From the NCBI RefSeq assembly GCF_013608025.1, contig NZ_VDLV01000044.1, forward strand, positions 131,355 through 195,354: a stretch of 64,000 nucleotides of DNA, read 5' to 3'. Every line of letters begins with the position of its first letter. The stretch's first letter is position 1. The notes beneath the pieces are model-generated. The model searched no databases. It saw nothing but the letters and a program-made list of their open reading frames with translations, and was not told the DNA's origin. The stretch comes from Pseudomonas brassicacearum subsp. neoaurantiaca (GTDB taxonomy: Bacteria > Pseudomonadota > Gammaproteobacteria > Pseudomonadales > Pseudomonadaceae). Shown piece by piece: positions 1 through 9,793 of this stretch. Both the position numbers and the translations under genes were made by a program.

Positions 1-104
1 TTTTAAACAGCGTTGCTTTCGGGCAGGGCTGAGTGAAGCCAGAGCCGACATCTTCGGGTGCGGATTTGGGCACTGGAATACACACCATGTGTTTCAGTTA
101 GTGT

Positions 105-180
105 GTCCCCTTCGTCTAGTGGCCTAGGACACCGCCCTTTCACGGCGGTAACAGGGGTTCGAGTCCCCTAGGGGACGCCA
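105..180 (+). tRNA. tRNA-Glu (TTC)
   Basis: A 76-nt cloverleaf with the genomically encoded CCA end. The acceptor arms GTCCCCT/AGGGGAC pair, the anticodon loop CTTTCAC carries TTC at 139-141, and the T loop is GTTCGAGTC. It closely matches the bacterial tRNA-Glu sequence. It lies two bases upstream of a tRNA-Gly, so the two are surely one transcript. Confidence 0.98.
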
Positions 181-182
181 AT

Positions 183-258
<76 letters not shown>

Positions 259-299
259 AATACCTCGCTTCAGAGTTCTGATGAGCTCTGCGGGCGGCC

Positions 300-325
300 A
301 AAAAAGGACCTTCGGGTCCTTTTTT
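300..325 (+). terminator. Rho-independent terminator of the tRNA operon
   Basis: A perfect hairpin of an A-run plus GGACC, a TTCG tetraloop, then GGTCC and a run of six T. It follows the tRNA pair and would stop read-through toward the siderophore genes. The A-run before the stem could also make it work from the other direction. Confidence 0.93.
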
Positions 326-451
326 CGTTCTTGCGATTTTTTATTCGAAATCCCGCCCCAGCGTCGTCATCGAACCGCGCTGCGCTATCCCGTGCGTCCT
401 GATCAAGTGCTTCCAGCCAATACAAAACGGCACGAAAGCGCTTCGTTGCAA

Positions 452-481
452 TTGACATTAATTATCATTGGCATCTAATAT
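452..481 (+). promoter_or_regulatory. sigma70-like promoter overlapped by a Fur box
   Basis: TTGACA (452-457) and TAATAT (476-481) are spaced 18 bp apart, a near-consensus sigma70 promoter. The 15-bp sequence tgacattaattatca (453-467) matches the Fur 7-1-7 pattern TGATAAT-N-ATTATCA at 12 of 14 positions and overlaps the -35 element. Iron-loaded Fur bound here would block RNA polymerase. It stands about 50 bp before the first NRPS start and probably drives the NRPS-exporter-receptor operon. Confidence 0.8.
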
Positions 482-529
482 TCGTTCCCCTTGTTACCGG
501 TCGGACCGTATAAGGATATAGAAGCGCCG

Positions 530-3500
530 ATGAATGACTTTGATGATGCTTTGCTTGCCTTGCTTCAGGACGATGAGTTGCAGCTGCCGGACAGTCTTCA
601 AAGGCAGTATGGGGGCGGGCCTCAGGTCCTTTCCTTCGCGCAGCAGCGTCTCTGGTTCCTGCAGCGGCTGGAACCGGATGCTACGGCTTACAACCTGACC
701 CGCGCCTTTTTGTTGACTGGCAATCTGGACGTTCGCGCTTTGCGCCTTGCGTTCGAGGCGCTGATCAAGCGCCATGGGGTCTTGCGCACACGTTTTATCG
801 AAGTGGATGGCGAACCCCGGCAAGAGCTGCTGGATGAGGTGTCGTTTGCCCTGCAGCGGTACGAGATGCCAGGCATCGATCGTGCATCACGGCTTCAGCA
901 CCTGGCGTCGTTGATGGCGCTGGAGGACCGGGCGGCGTTTATGCTTTCCCAGGCGCCGTTGCTGGAAGTGAAACTGATTCGCTATGAAGAGTCCTGCCAT
1001 GCGCTGCTCTTGAAAATGCATCACATCGTCACTGACGCCTGGTCCAATCCGATTCTGGTGGGTGATCTCGCGACGGCCTATGCGCAGGCTATCCGAGGTG
1101 AGGCCCCGGCCCTGGCCCCGTTGCCCGTGCAATATGTCGATTATGCGATCTGGCAGCGTGAACGCCTGGACACCGACGGCGTGCAGGCTGATCTCGAGTA
1201 CTGGAAAAACTATCTCGGCCCGTCGGTACCGGTGCTGGAGTTGCCTACCGACTTTACCCGTCCCGCCCAGCAAAGCCAGCGTGGACAACGGCTGCGGTTC
1301 GGCCTGGACCCCGGGCAGTGCAGCCGGATCCAGGCGTTCTGCCGCGATTGCGCATCGACCCCCTTTGTCATTCTCCTGGCAGCCTGGCAATTGCTGTTGG
1401 CGCGTTATAGCGGGCAGCAGGCATTCGCCGTGGGCGTGCCCCACGGGGGGCGCAGCCGCGAAGAGCTTGAGCAGTTGCTGGGTTTCTTCGTCAATACCCT
1501 GGTCTATCGTGTCCAGTTGGACCCGCAACTGACGGGCCGTGCGCTATGCCAGCGTCTGCGCGGTGAGTCGCTGTCCGCGCTGCAGCACGCCGAGCTTCCG
1601 TTCGAGCTTTTGCTGGAACATCTTGAAGTCGAGCGTGACGTCAGCCGCACTCCGGTGTTCCAGGCGATGTTCAATTTGAGCACGGGTTCGGCAGTCAACC
1701 TTGCGCTGCCCGGACTCGAGGTCGAACGCGTATTGCCGACCCAGGACAGCGCCAAGTTCGATCTGACCCTGGACGTAGCGGTTCGACCAGACGGTGTGTA
1801 TTGCGAGCTGGAATACAATCTTGACCTGTTCACGCCTGCCACCGCCGAGCGTCTCGCCGGATGCTACCGGCAATTGCTCGACGGCTTGTTGACCCAACCC
1901 GACGTGCCGGTCTGGCATCTGCCGATGCTCGATGAGGCCCAACGCTCCCACCACTTGGAGGCCTGGAACCGGACTCAACGCGCGCTATTACCGACTCAAG
2001 ACTTGCCCAGCTTGTTCGAGCGACAGGTCGATCGCGATCCAGATCGCTGCGCGTTGATCTGCGGCGACCAACAGTTGAGTTACGCAGTGCTTAACGCCCG
2101 TGCCAATCGACTGGCCCATTGGTTGAGAGCGGCCGGTATTGTCGAGGAGCTACGGGTAGGCGTCTGCCTGGATCGCGAAGCTGATTTGCTGGTGACGTTG
2201 CTTGCCATCCAGAAAAGCGGCGGCGCCTACCTGCCAATCGACCCTGGTCAACCCGCGGCGCGCAATGCCGATATCATCGAGCAGGCCCGTCCTGGCCTGG
2301 TGCTGACACGTGAGGCCTTGCGAGGCGTGGTGGGTTCCGCCGCTCGGGTGATCACGCTGGAGTCGCTGGACGATGCACTGCCAGCATTGCCCGATACCAA
2401 CCTGGCGCTGGACAGCCATCCCCGTCAGTTGGCTTATACCCTTTATACATCCGGCTCCACTGGACGACCCAAAGGCGTCGACATCGAGCGCCAGGCATTC
2501 ACCAATTTCCTGCTGGGTATCCAAGAGCACGCGCAGTTGGACAATACCGATCGGCTCCTGGCGGTGACCACGCTGGGCTTCGATATCGCCGGGCTTGAAC
2601 TGTTCCTGCCGTTGACGCAGGGCGCGACGGTGGTCCTGGCCAGTCGCGAAGCCGCCTTGGCCCCAACGGAACTGATCGACATGCTCGAGCGCCATGGGAT
2701 CAGTGTCATGCAAGCAACACCGGCCACCTGGCAGATGCTGGTCGATCACGATTCAACCGCCTGGAAAGGGTTGCGCGTCCTTTGCGGCGGCGAAGCCCTG
2801 GGCTCGGAACTGGCTGAACGCCTGTTGGCGCGTCAGGTCAGGCTGTTGAACGTCTACGGACCCACGGAGACCACGGTGTGGTCGGCGGTGCACGCCGTGG
2901 ACCGGGTGGACAGTGCGGTCATCCCGATTGGTCGTCCGTTGGCCAACAACCGCTTGTATGTCCTGGATGAGTTCCTTGAGCCGCAGCCGGTTGGCGTTGC
3001 TGGCGACCTGTACATCGGCGGCAGCGGTGTCGCCCGGGGATATGCTGATCGGCCGGAATTGACCGCCGCGTCATTCATTCCCAATCCCTTCGTACAGGCC
3101 GATGCGCCGGGCGTCCAGGCGGGCAGCCGGTTGTACCGCACGGGTGATCGTGCGCGTTTTCGCGATGACGGTGGGTTGGAGTTCCTGGGACGCAGCGATT
3201 TCCAGATCAAGCTGCGCGGCTTCCGCATCGAGCCGGGTGAGATCGAGGCGGCATTGGCCGCGTTGCCAGGCGTGGCCCAGGCTGTGGTGGTGTTGCGACG
3301 CGGCCCGGGTAATCAGGACGTGCTGGTGGCGTATCTGTGCGGTGAAATCGCCGAGGTCGACAATGCGGCCGTGACCCAGCGACTGCGCGAGCGGCTGCCG
3401 GCCTACATGATTCCACAAGCTTTTGTGGTGGTGACGAAACTGCCGCTCAACACCAACGCAAAGGTCGATCGCAAGGCATTGCCGGAGCCAGTCTGGAGCG

Positions 3501-3805
3501 CCGGGGAGGGCGGCGAAAAGCCTGTGGGCCATTGGCAGGCCGGCCTCGCTGAAATATGGAAAGACGTGCTAGGGGTCTCGCCTATCGCAGCCGACTCCGA
3601 TCTGTTCCGGCTGGGCGCGCAATCGCTGCAACTGGTCAGGATTCAGGCGCGGATCAGGCATCAGTTCGGTTGTGAGGTCGCACTCGCGCAGTTGTTCGCT
3701 TGCCCGGTGCTCAGCGACATGGCGGCGCTGATCGAACGAGCCTGCGCTACGCCCGAGGTTGATGAATTGTCTGCCATTGAAAAATTGTTGCTGGCCTTCG
3801 AATAA
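530..3805 (+). CDS. Nonribosomal peptide synthetase, single module C-A-T, predicted to load Gly
   Basis: A 1091-residue one-module NRPS. A condensation domain comes first (about 35-450, active-site motif HHIVTDA, with the usual Gly of HHxxxDG replaced by Ala). An adenylation domain follows (about 475-965; YTSGSTGRPKG and YGPTETTVW visible), then a thiolation domain near the C-terminus (LFRLGAQSLQLVR, phosphopantetheine Ser). Reading the pocket residues against GrsA gives D-I-L-Q-C-G-V-V-W-K, close to the known Gly code DILQLGLIWK. No thioesterase or reductase follows; the protein ends about 15 residues after the T domain. The in-frame TTG at 491 is an alternative start, but the ATG at 530 gives the normal NRPS N-terminus. 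It heads an operon with the exporter and receptor and probably adds a late residue to the siderophore. Confidence 0.9.
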   Translation: MNDFDDALLALLQDDELQLPDSLQRQYGGGPQVLSFAQQRLWFLQRLEPDATAYNLTRAFLLTGNLDVRALRLAFEALIKRHGVLRTRFIEVDGEPRQELLDEVSFALQRYEMPGIDRASRLQHLASLMALEDRAAFMLSQAPLLEVKLIRYEESCHALLLKMHHIVTDAWSNPILVGDLATAYAQAIRGEAPALAPLPVQYVDYAIWQRERLDTDGVQADLEYWKNYLGPSVPVLELPTDFTRPAQQSQRGQRLRFGLDPGQCSRIQAFCRDCASTPFVILLAAWQLLLARYSGQQAFAVGVPHGGRSREELEQLLGFFVNTLVYRVQLDPQLTGRALCQRLRGESLSALQHAELPFELLLEHLEVERDVSRTPVFQAMFNLSTGSAVNLALPGLEVERVLPTQDSAKFDLTLDVAVRPDGVYCELEYNLDLFTPATAERLAGCYRQLLDGLLTQPDVPVWHLPMLDEAQRSHHLEAWNRTQRALLPTQDLPSLFERQVDRDPDRCALICGDQQLSYAVLNARANRLAHWLRAAGIVEELRVGVCLDREADLLVTLLAIQKSGGAYLPIDPGQPAARNADIIEQARPGLVLTREALRGVVGSAARVITLESLDDALPALPDTNLALDSHPRQLAYTLYTSGSTGRPKGVDIERQAFTNFLLGIQEHAQLDNTDRLLAVTTLGFDIAGLELFLPLTQGATVVLASREAALAPTELIDMLERHGISVMQATPATWQMLVDHDSTAWKGLRVLCGGEALGSELAERLLARQVRLLNVYGPTETTVWSAVHAVDRVDSAVIPIGRPLANNRLYVLDEFLEPQPVGVAGDLYIGGSGVARGYADRPELTAASFIPNPFVQADAPGVQAGSRLYRTGDRARFRDDGGLEFLGRSDFQIKLRGFRIEPGEIEAALAALPGVAQAVVVLRRGPGNQDVLVAYLCGEIAEVDNAAVTQRLRERLPAYMIPQAFVVVTKLPLNTNAKVDRKALPEPVWSAGEGGEKPVGHWQAGLAEIWKDVLGVSPIAADSDLFRLGAQSLQLVRIQARIRHQFGCEVALAQLFACPVLSDMAALIERACATPEVDELSAIEKLLLAFE

Positions 3806-3850
3806 ATCATTCGATCCGCCACGCGCCTATGCGGCTTCCGAGGAATTTGC

Positions 3851-5515
3851 ATGACCCTGTTTTTATCTCTGCTCAAGCGTCACCGTACGTTGCTGAGCCT
3901 GGGCCTTTTGGCCAGCCTGGTCAGCGCCGCTGCCGGCATTGGGTTGCTCAATGAAATCAATCGCCTGATTTCGGGTGCAGTCGTCATCGATCCGTTGCTG
4001 GGTGCGAAGTTTCTTGGCTTGCTGGTGCTGCTGTTTGCCTGCGGCTTCGGTTCCCAGGCCTTGCTGACCGCGCTGGGCCATCGAGTGGTCTACGAGTTGC
4101 GCCTGCAAATGGTCAAGCGCTTGCTGGACACCTCCATCGAACAGTTGGAAAAAATCGGCGAAGCCAGCCTGTATGCGACGCTGAGCAAGGATATCGTCAG
4201 CATCGGCCAAGCCTTCAACCGCTTGCCGTTCGTGTTCTATAACACCGTCCTGATGCTCGGTGGTTGCCTCTACATGGCCTGGTTGTCTTGGCAGCTGTTG
4301 CTGATCTGCGCCGTGGGCTTAAGCCTGGGGACCTGGCTGGCCCACGGCTGGTTCAACAAGATGCGCCAGTTGATGACTCGCGTGCGGGAAACCGACGACC
4401 GCTTGTACGCCGCTTACCAAGGCGCCATCGAGGGGCGTTTTGAGCTGGCTCTCAACGCCCGGCGCAAGGAGCGCTTTTATTCACTGGACCTGCAACCTGC
4501 CGCCGAATACGCCCGGCGCAACGAAGTGCACGCCGATCGTTACTGGACCTTGAGCCTGAACTGGACCGTGGCCCTGATCCTGGCGCTGGCGGGCGGTTTG
4601 TTCGCCGCCGGAGCCTGGTTGGGCTTGAGCAACGGCGTCATAGGTGCCTTTGTCCTGGTGTTGATGTTCTTGCGCATGCCACTGAATGACCTGATCGGAA
4701 GCTTGCCGACCCTGGTGGCGGGCAACGTGTCGCTGGCCAAGATTGAGACCCTGGCCTTCGCTGACTATCGCACCGAATTCTCGACCCGGACCGGCGAGCC
4801 GGACCTGCGGCAACCCATGCTCGAACTGCGCGGGCTGGGCTACGACTATCCCCACGCGGCCGACGATTATGGTTTCCGCCTGGGGCCGGTGGATTTGAGT
4901 GTTGCCAAGGGTGAAATCCTGTTCATTGTCGGCGGCAACGGCAGCGGCAAGTCGACCCTGGCCAAATTGCTGACCGGGTTGTACGAACCCAGCACCGGCA
5001 CCCTGTGCCTGCAAGGCGTGGAAATCACACCCCAGTTGCGGGACTGGTACCGGTCGCATTTCTCCACTGTGTTCTCCAGCTTCTATCTATTCGAGCGCCT
5101 GGTCGGCCCGAGCGGGGACTTTGACAGGGACCTGGCGCAGGCATGGCTGGAGCGTCTGCGCATGGAGCGCAAGGTCACCATCGACGAACAGGGCGGCCTG
5201 TCCACCACCCGACTGTCCCAAGGCCAGCGCAAGCGGCTGGCGTTGCTGGTGGCATTGGTGGAAGAACGGCCAATCCTGTTGCTGGATGAGTGGGCTGCGG
5301 ACCAGGATCCCGGTTTTCGCGGGTTCTTCTATCAAGAGCTTCTGCCTGAGCTGAAAGCCCAGGGCAAAACCATCATCGCAATCAGTCATGACGATCGTTA
5401 TTTCTCCATCGCGGATCGGGTTCTCAAGTGCGATGGCGGCCAGCTGTATCCGTTCGACGCTGCCGGGGCGGATGTCGAACAGCTTTCAGGGCCGGAGCGT
5501 TGTATTCCTGTCTGA
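3851..5515 (+). CDS. Cyclic-peptide/siderophore export ABC transporter (PvdE/SyrD family)
   Basis: A 554-residue fused permease-ATPase half-transporter of the inner membrane. Hydrophobic segments occupy about residues 1-300. The ATPase domain has Walker A GGNGSGKST, signature LSQGQRKR, Walker B ILLLDEWAADQDP and switch His in AISHDDRYF. The DEWAADQDP sequence and overall length are typical of the PvdE/SyrD exporters found with Pseudomonas siderophore and lipopeptide NRPSs. A GAGGA ribosome site lies just before the ATG. It sits 45 bp after the NRPS and upstream of the receptor, so the inferred job is moving the acylated peptide to the periplasm. Confidence 0.93.
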   Translation: MTLFLSLLKRHRTLLSLGLLASLVSAAAGIGLLNEINRLISGAVVIDPLLGAKFLGLLVLLFACGFGSQALLTALGHRVVYELRLQMVKRLLDTSIEQLEKIGEASLYATLSKDIVSIGQAFNRLPFVFYNTVLMLGGCLYMAWLSWQLLLICAVGLSLGTWLAHGWFNKMRQLMTRVRETDDRLYAAYQGAIEGRFELALNARRKERFYSLDLQPAAEYARRNEVHADRYWTLSLNWTVALILALAGGLFAAGAWLGLSNGVIGAFVLVLMFLRMPLNDLIGSLPTLVAGNVSLAKIETLAFADYRTEFSTRTGEPDLRQPMLELRGLGYDYPHAADDYGFRLGPVDLSVAKGEILFIVGGNGSGKSTLAKLLTGLYEPSTGTLCLQGVEITPQLRDWYRSHFSTVFSSFYLFERLVGPSGDFDRDLAQAWLERLRMERKVTIDEQGGLSTTRLSQGQRKRLALLVALVEERPILLLDEWAADQDPGFRGFFYQELLPELKAQGKTIIAISHDDRYFSIADRVLKCDGGQLYPFDAAGADVEQLSGPERCIPV

Positions 5516-5614
5516 AAGACAGTCTCTGCAGTGTTTCTTGGCGAGCAGCGTTTTCGCACTACAACAATCAAAAAAATGAGGGTCCTGATAGGGCCACACA
5601 TAGGAGCAAGCGGC

Positions 5615-7843
5615 ATGCAACAACGGGCTAAAGGTCGACCGACGACCAGGGTGGGGAATCTGCTGTTGGTACCGATGGTGAGCGGGGGGATGTTGCTCAC
5701 GACGTCGGCATGGGCAGAAGAAAGCGAAGCCACACAGGCGCCAACGGAGACGACGAGCACGATGACACTGCCGATGCAGTCGATCGTGGGCATGCAGACT
5801 GAAGCGCCGACGGTGTCGGTGGGGACCAAGGTGCCGTTGCGTCTTCGTGAAGTGCCGCAGACCATCAACGTGATCGGCCAGGAGCGTATCCAGAAGCAGA
5901 ACCTGTATACCCTCGAGGATGCCCTGGGCAAGGTCGGCGGTGTCACCGTGCAGCGTATCGACGCCAGCCGCCTGAGCTTTTATTCCCGTGGTTTCGAGAT
6001 CACCTCGTTGCAGCTGGACGGCACGCCGACCACCATGGACAACCGGATTTTCCTGTCTCCGGACCTGACCATGTACGACCGCGTCGAAGTGCTCAAGGGC
6101 CCGGCCGGCAGCCTGACCGGCGCCGGCGGCCCCGGCGGCAGCATCAACCTGGTACGCAAGCGTCCATTGAGCGAGGCGGCAGCGTCGGTCGAGATCGGCG
6201 CCGGATCCTGGGACGACTATCGGGGCATGGTCGACGTCACCGGACCGTTGATCGAGAGCGGCAATGTACGTGGACGCCTGGTGCTCAGCGAACGCCAGCA
6301 AGGGTTCTACTACGACGGTGGTGGTAAGCGCGAGTCGAACCAGATCTACGGCGTTGTCGACATCGACCTGACGCCCGATACCGTCTGGACCATCGGTGCC
6401 AGCAACCAGAACACCGATATCCGGGGCGCCCAGCGCTCGCTGCCAGCCTATCGCTACACCAACGCCGCCGGCGAACCGGCCATGTCGTTGCCGGACGCTT
6501 CGCGCAAGGATTTCTTCGGCGCCGACTGGAACCGCGATTACTTCTGGAGTACCGCTGTCTTCACCGAAGTCGAGCACCAGTTGGGCGACGGCTGGACCAC
6601 CAAACTGGCCTTGCGTCACGCTGACAACAACTATGACCTGACCCAGGCTTATGCTCGCAATAGCGGAGGAATCAACCCAGCGGACAACCTGGTGTCCATG
6701 AACTCGGTCATGTTCGACTATCGGGAAAAGCAGGACGAGGCGGACGTCTACCTCGACGGGCCGTTCAACTTCCTCGGCCGTGAGCACAAGCTGCTGGTCG
6801 GCGCCAACTACTCGCGCTCCGAGTTTTCCTCGAACGGTGGATACTTCTCCAACGTCCTGGGGAATGTGGACCTTGACGATCCGCAGGTGGACTTCCCTTA
6901 TCCAGCGTTCCCGGACTCGGACAAACTGCCGACCAGCGTGGCCAACACCCGCTCCAAAGCGGTCTATGGCAACCTGCGCCTGAGCCTTGCGGACCCCTTG
7001 ACCCTGGTTCTTGGCGGACGGGTAACGTGGTTGGATATGCACCGCAGCCAGCATCAGCCCACCCCAGGTTCACCCGCGGAAAAAGTCAGCGATGGAGTTT
7101 CGCAGAAGTTCACGCCGTTCTATGGCCTGATCTATCAGCTCAACGACACCTACTCGCTGTACGGCAACTACGCCGGCGTGTTCCAGCCGCAGCCGGTCAG
7201 CAACCTGGACAGGAAAAACGGCATTCTCAAGCCGCTCGAAGGTGAGCAGTACGAGCTGGGCATCAAGGGCGAGTTCCTTGACGGCGCGTTGAACGCTTCG
7301 CTGGCGGCATTCCAGATCGAAGAAGAAAACCGCGCGGTTCCCGACATGAACGACCCGAGCTCCCGGGCAAGTGTCGCCAGCGGCAAGGCCAGGACCCGGG
7401 GTTTCGAAGCTGAGCTGAGCGGGCAGTTGACGCCGGACTGGTTCCTCACCGCCAACTTCACTCACACCTACAAACGCTACGACAGCCCCAACGAGCAGCT
7501 GCAGACTTACCTGCCGAAAAACATGCTGCGCGTCTGGACGCTCTACAAATTGTCGGGCGAGTTTGAAAAGTGGAGCGTGCAGGGCGGCGTGAGTGCTGTC
7601 AGCGAAACGTTCAACAAGCTGGATGTTCCTTCGATCGGCATGGATGGCACCAAACTGCGCCAGGGCGGCTATGCCCTGTACGATGCTGGCATCGGCTACC
7701 AGATCACGCCGAACCTGTCGGCTGACCTGCTCGGTACCAACCTGACCGACAAGAAATATTTCCAGCGCATCAACACTTTCCAGGACGGGAATATCTTTGG
7801 TGATCCCCGTGCAGTGTCCATGACGTTGCGCGCCAAGTTCTGA
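5615..7843 (+). CDS. TonB-dependent ferri-siderophore outer-membrane receptor
   Basis: 742 residues from the ATG at 5615, which has AGGAG 8 bp upstream; a GTG at 5531 would add 28 unlikely residues. The N-terminus is a signal peptide ending near TSAWA/EE. The plug follows (VPQTINVIGQERI, then RVEVLKGPAGSLTGAGGPGG) and then a 22-strand-type barrel ending in the C-terminal Phe of LRAKF. The type is FhuE/FpvA-like, but there is no room before the plug for an STN signalling domain, and no FecI-type sigma or FecR gene is nearby. Control is therefore presumably by Fur alone through the operon promoter. It is the expected uptake receptor for the siderophore made here. Confidence 0.93.
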   Translation: MQQRAKGRPTTRVGNLLLVPMVSGGMLLTTSAWAEESEATQAPTETTSTMTLPMQSIVGMQTEAPTVSVGTKVPLRLREVPQTINVIGQERIQKQNLYTLEDALGKVGGVTVQRIDASRLSFYSRGFEITSLQLDGTPTTMDNRIFLSPDLTMYDRVEVLKGPAGSLTGAGGPGGSINLVRKRPLSEAAASVEIGAGSWDDYRGMVDVTGPLIESGNVRGRLVLSERQQGFYYDGGGKRESNQIYGVVDIDLTPDTVWTIGASNQNTDIRGAQRSLPAYRYTNAAGEPAMSLPDASRKDFFGADWNRDYFWSTAVFTEVEHQLGDGWTTKLALRHADNNYDLTQAYARNSGGINPADNLVSMNSVMFDYREKQDEADVYLDGPFNFLGREHKLLVGANYSRSEFSSNGGYFSNVLGNVDLDDPQVDFPYPAFPDSDKLPTSVANTRSKAVYGNLRLSLADPLTLVLGGRVTWLDMHRSQHQPTPGSPAEKVSDGVSQKFTPFYGLIYQLNDTYSLYGNYAGVFQPQPVSNLDRKNGILKPLEGEQYELGIKGEFLDGALNASLAAFQIEEENRAVPDMNDPSSRASVASGKARTRGFEAELSGQLTPDWFLTANFTHTYKRYDSPNEQLQTYLPKNMLRVWTLYKLSGEFEKWSVQGGVSAVSETFNKLDVPSIGMDGTKLRQGGYALYDAGIGYQITPNLSADLLGTNLTDKKYFQRINTFQDGNIFGDPRAVSMTLRAKF

Positions 7844-7860
7844 CCGGGACAGCCCGGAAC

Positions 7861-7893
7861 AAGCCCGGCATACTTCGGTATGGCCGGGCTTTT
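7861..7893 (+). terminator. Rho-independent terminator after the receptor gene
   Basis: The stem AAGCCCGGC pairs with GCCGGGCTT around a short inner hairpin and is followed by TTTT. It may reduce transcription into the DUF3649-PepSY-DUF3325 genes, which still have the same orientation and lie only 40 bp further on. Confidence 0.85.
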
Positions 7894-7934
7894 GTCGTTA
7901 TCGGGCAGCCTGTCGGGTAATCAGGGAGGGTAGG

Positions 7935-8246
7935 GTGACGCGTCGAACGGTAAAACAGGACAAGAAGGCGCTGGATCGGCAACGAACGGTATGGCTGGTG
8001 CTGGCGTTGTCGATCGGCTATCTGTGCGTCTGGGCGCTGACGACTCTGGCGGGGCTGGGCCTGTCGTGGCTGGGCCTGCAGCGAAGTGAAGCGGTGCTGG
8101 CGAGCACGATAGCGGCTTTTGTAAGTTATCCGTTGTTGGTGCTCTGGTTATTCTGCGCCCGCCCCGCCAGGCGCAACGGTCTACTGGTCGCTGGCGCGTC
8201 TTTGCTGGCGCTGGGGATGGCCCACTGTCTGGCGGGAGGATCGTGA
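7935..8246 (+). CDS. DUF3649 small inner-membrane protein
   Basis: A 103-residue protein starting at GTG with a GGGAGGG site. After a basic N-terminus (RRTVKQDKKALDRQR) it has about three hydrophobic helices (VWLVLALSIGYLCVW, LASTIAAFVSYPLLVLWLF, LLVAGASLLALGMAH). Its size, position and hydrophobic pattern fit the DUF3649 family, which commonly precedes a PepSY membrane protein beside siderophore receptors. Its stop overlaps the next start (TGATG), indicating translational coupling. A helper role in ferri-siderophore reduction is inferred only. Confidence 0.8.
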   Translation: MTRRTVKQDKKALDRQRTVWLVLALSIGYLCVWALTTLAGLGLSWLGLQRSEAVLASTIAAFVSYPLLVLWLFCARPARRNGLLVAGASLLALGMAHCLAGGS

Positions 8247-9793
8247 TGTTCGACAGTGCGCGCCAGTCCATGCTGTGGTTGCATCGGTTCATCGGTGTCG
8301 GGTTTTCCGGCCTGTTGCTGATTGCCTTTTTCATGGGCAGCCTGGCGGTATACGACCGTGAGCTGGACAGTTGGATGTTGCCGCAGACCCGCCTGGCGCC
8401 TGTCGATGCGCCGATCTCCCTGGATCGGCGTGTGCTGCCCCATGTCGCAAGCCTGAGCGAGGGCAAACCGCTCATGCAGTGGTACGTCGAATTGCCCGAT
8501 GCTCGTCGGCCGTTGCTGCGTTTCCAAGCCTGGACCCTCGAGGGCAAAGGCTACAGTCGATTTCTCGCTCCAACGGGGGATCAGGTGTTGCCGGACGCCG
8601 GCAGTCGCGGCGGCGATTTTTTCTATCGATTGCATTACACCCTGAACATTGCCACCTGGAGCGCCGGTACCCGTTTGCTCGGGCTGGCGGCGATGGTGGG
8701 CTTGATTGCGCTGATTGCCGGGGTCTGCATCCATGCCCGGCTTTTCCAGGACATGTTTACCCTGCGCGCTGATAAATCACCCCGGCGCTTGTTGGATTTG
8801 CACAACCTCACCGGGGTGTTCGCCCTGCCGTTTCATTTCGTCATCATGTTGACCGGCTTGTTGATCCTGTTTCCGTTGTACCTGCCCGCCGGCGTCCAAG
8901 CGGTGTATCAGGAGCAGGCCGATCAGTTCGGTGCCGAAGCCAGCGCGGCGTACCGTCGCCAAGCTTCAGGTACGCCGGGGCCCCTCGCGTCGCTCGATCA
9001 GATGATGGCGCAAGCCCGGTTGCACTGGGGCAACGGCGAGCCCACGTTCCTCAGGGTGTGGCATCCGGGGGACGCCAACGCGTACGTTGAAATCAGTCGC
9101 TCTGCCGGCGACCGTCTCAGCAAGGACGAACAAACGTTGTATTTCGACGGCGCCAGCGCCAGCCTGTTGCACGAGTCACGGTTGCCTGCCGCTGCCGGGA
9201 CGTTCAAGTTCCTGGCGGGCCTGCACGTTACGCATTTCCAGCAGCCGTGGTTGCGCGCCTTGTATTTCCTCGCCGGCTTGAGTGGTTGCGTGATGCTGGG
9301 CAGCGGCCTGTTGTACTGGCTGGAGAAGCGCCGGCTGCAGAACGCCAACGGGCGGTTCGGCATTGCCTCGATGACGCTGTTTACCAGCGCACTGATCACC
9401 GGGATGCCACTGGCCACCCTGGCGATGCTCGTTGCCAATCGCTGGCTGCCGGTGGGGTTGAACGCCCGGGCCGATTGGGAGGTCCAGGTGTTCTACGGTG
9501 CCTGGCTGTTGGCGACCGCCCATGCCGCACACGCTATCTGGCGATCACCGCAACGGCGCGCGCCGTGGTCAGTCCATTGCCTGGCGATCAGCGTGTTGGC
9601 CGTGCTGGCGGTGGTTTCGAATGCCTGGAGTACCGGCGATCATCCATGGCAGGCCATCAAACACGGGCTCACGGCAGTGGCGGGGGTGGATTTGGTCCTG
9701 CTGGGGGTTGCGCTGCTGGTGGCAAGAGTTGGTTGGCGATTGCGTGGTCGCTCAGGCGCGGCCGTCGCCCTCGGTGAGGTGAAGAATGGTTGA
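8246..9793 (+). CDS. PepSY-associated transmembrane protein, likely ferri-siderophore reductase
   Basis: 515 residues. Starting at ATG 8246 (GGAGGA 6 bp upstream) gives MFDSARQSMLWLHRFIGVGF, the usual PepSY_TM first helix with a conserved His. Further helices lie near residues 145-170, 190-215, 340-365, 380-405 and at the C-terminus, separated by a large periplasmic loop. Family members include FpvG of P. aeruginosa, an inner-membrane reductase that releases iron from pyoverdine in the periplasm. Being directly behind a siderophore receptor, this protein probably plays the same part for the siderophore made here. The exact electron donor cannot be seen. Confidence 0.85.
   Translation: MFDSARQSMLWLHRFIGVGFSGLLLIAFFMGSLAVYDRELDSWMLPQTRLAPVDAPISLDRRVLPHVASLSEGKPLMQWYVELPDARRPLLRFQAWTLEGKGYSRFLAPTGDQVLPDAGSRGGDFFYRLHYTLNIATWSAGTRLLGLAAMVGLIALIAGVCIHARLFQDMFTLRADKSPRRLLDLHNLTGVFALPFHFVIMLTGLLILFPLYLPAGVQAVYQEQADQFGAEASAAYRRQASGTPGPLASLDQMMAQARLHWGNGEPTFLRVWHPGDANAYVEISRSAGDRLSKDEQTLYFDGASASLLHESRLPAAAGTFKFLAGLHVTHFQQPWLRALYFLAGLSGCVMLGSGLLYWLEKRRLQNANGRFGIASMTLFTSALITGMPLATLAMLVANRWLPVGLNARADWEVQVFYGAWLLATAHAAHAIWRSPQRRAPWSVHCLAISVLAVLAVVSNAWSTGDHPWQAIKHGLTAVAGVDLVLLGVALLVARVGWRLRGRSGAAVALGEVKNG

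Noticed and set aside
1..104. A possible further tRNA or small gene before tRNA-Glu
   Set aside because: No cloverleaf, terminator or convincing coding frame could be drawn in the first 104 bases.
5486..7054. A 522-codon leftward open frame in the receptor gene
   Set aside because: Antisense shadow of an intact TonB-dependent receptor.
5531..7843. A sigma/anti-sigma-type signalling receptor (FpvA-like)
   Set aside because: There is not enough sequence between the signal peptide and plug for an STN domain, and no FecI/FecR-like genes are adjacent.
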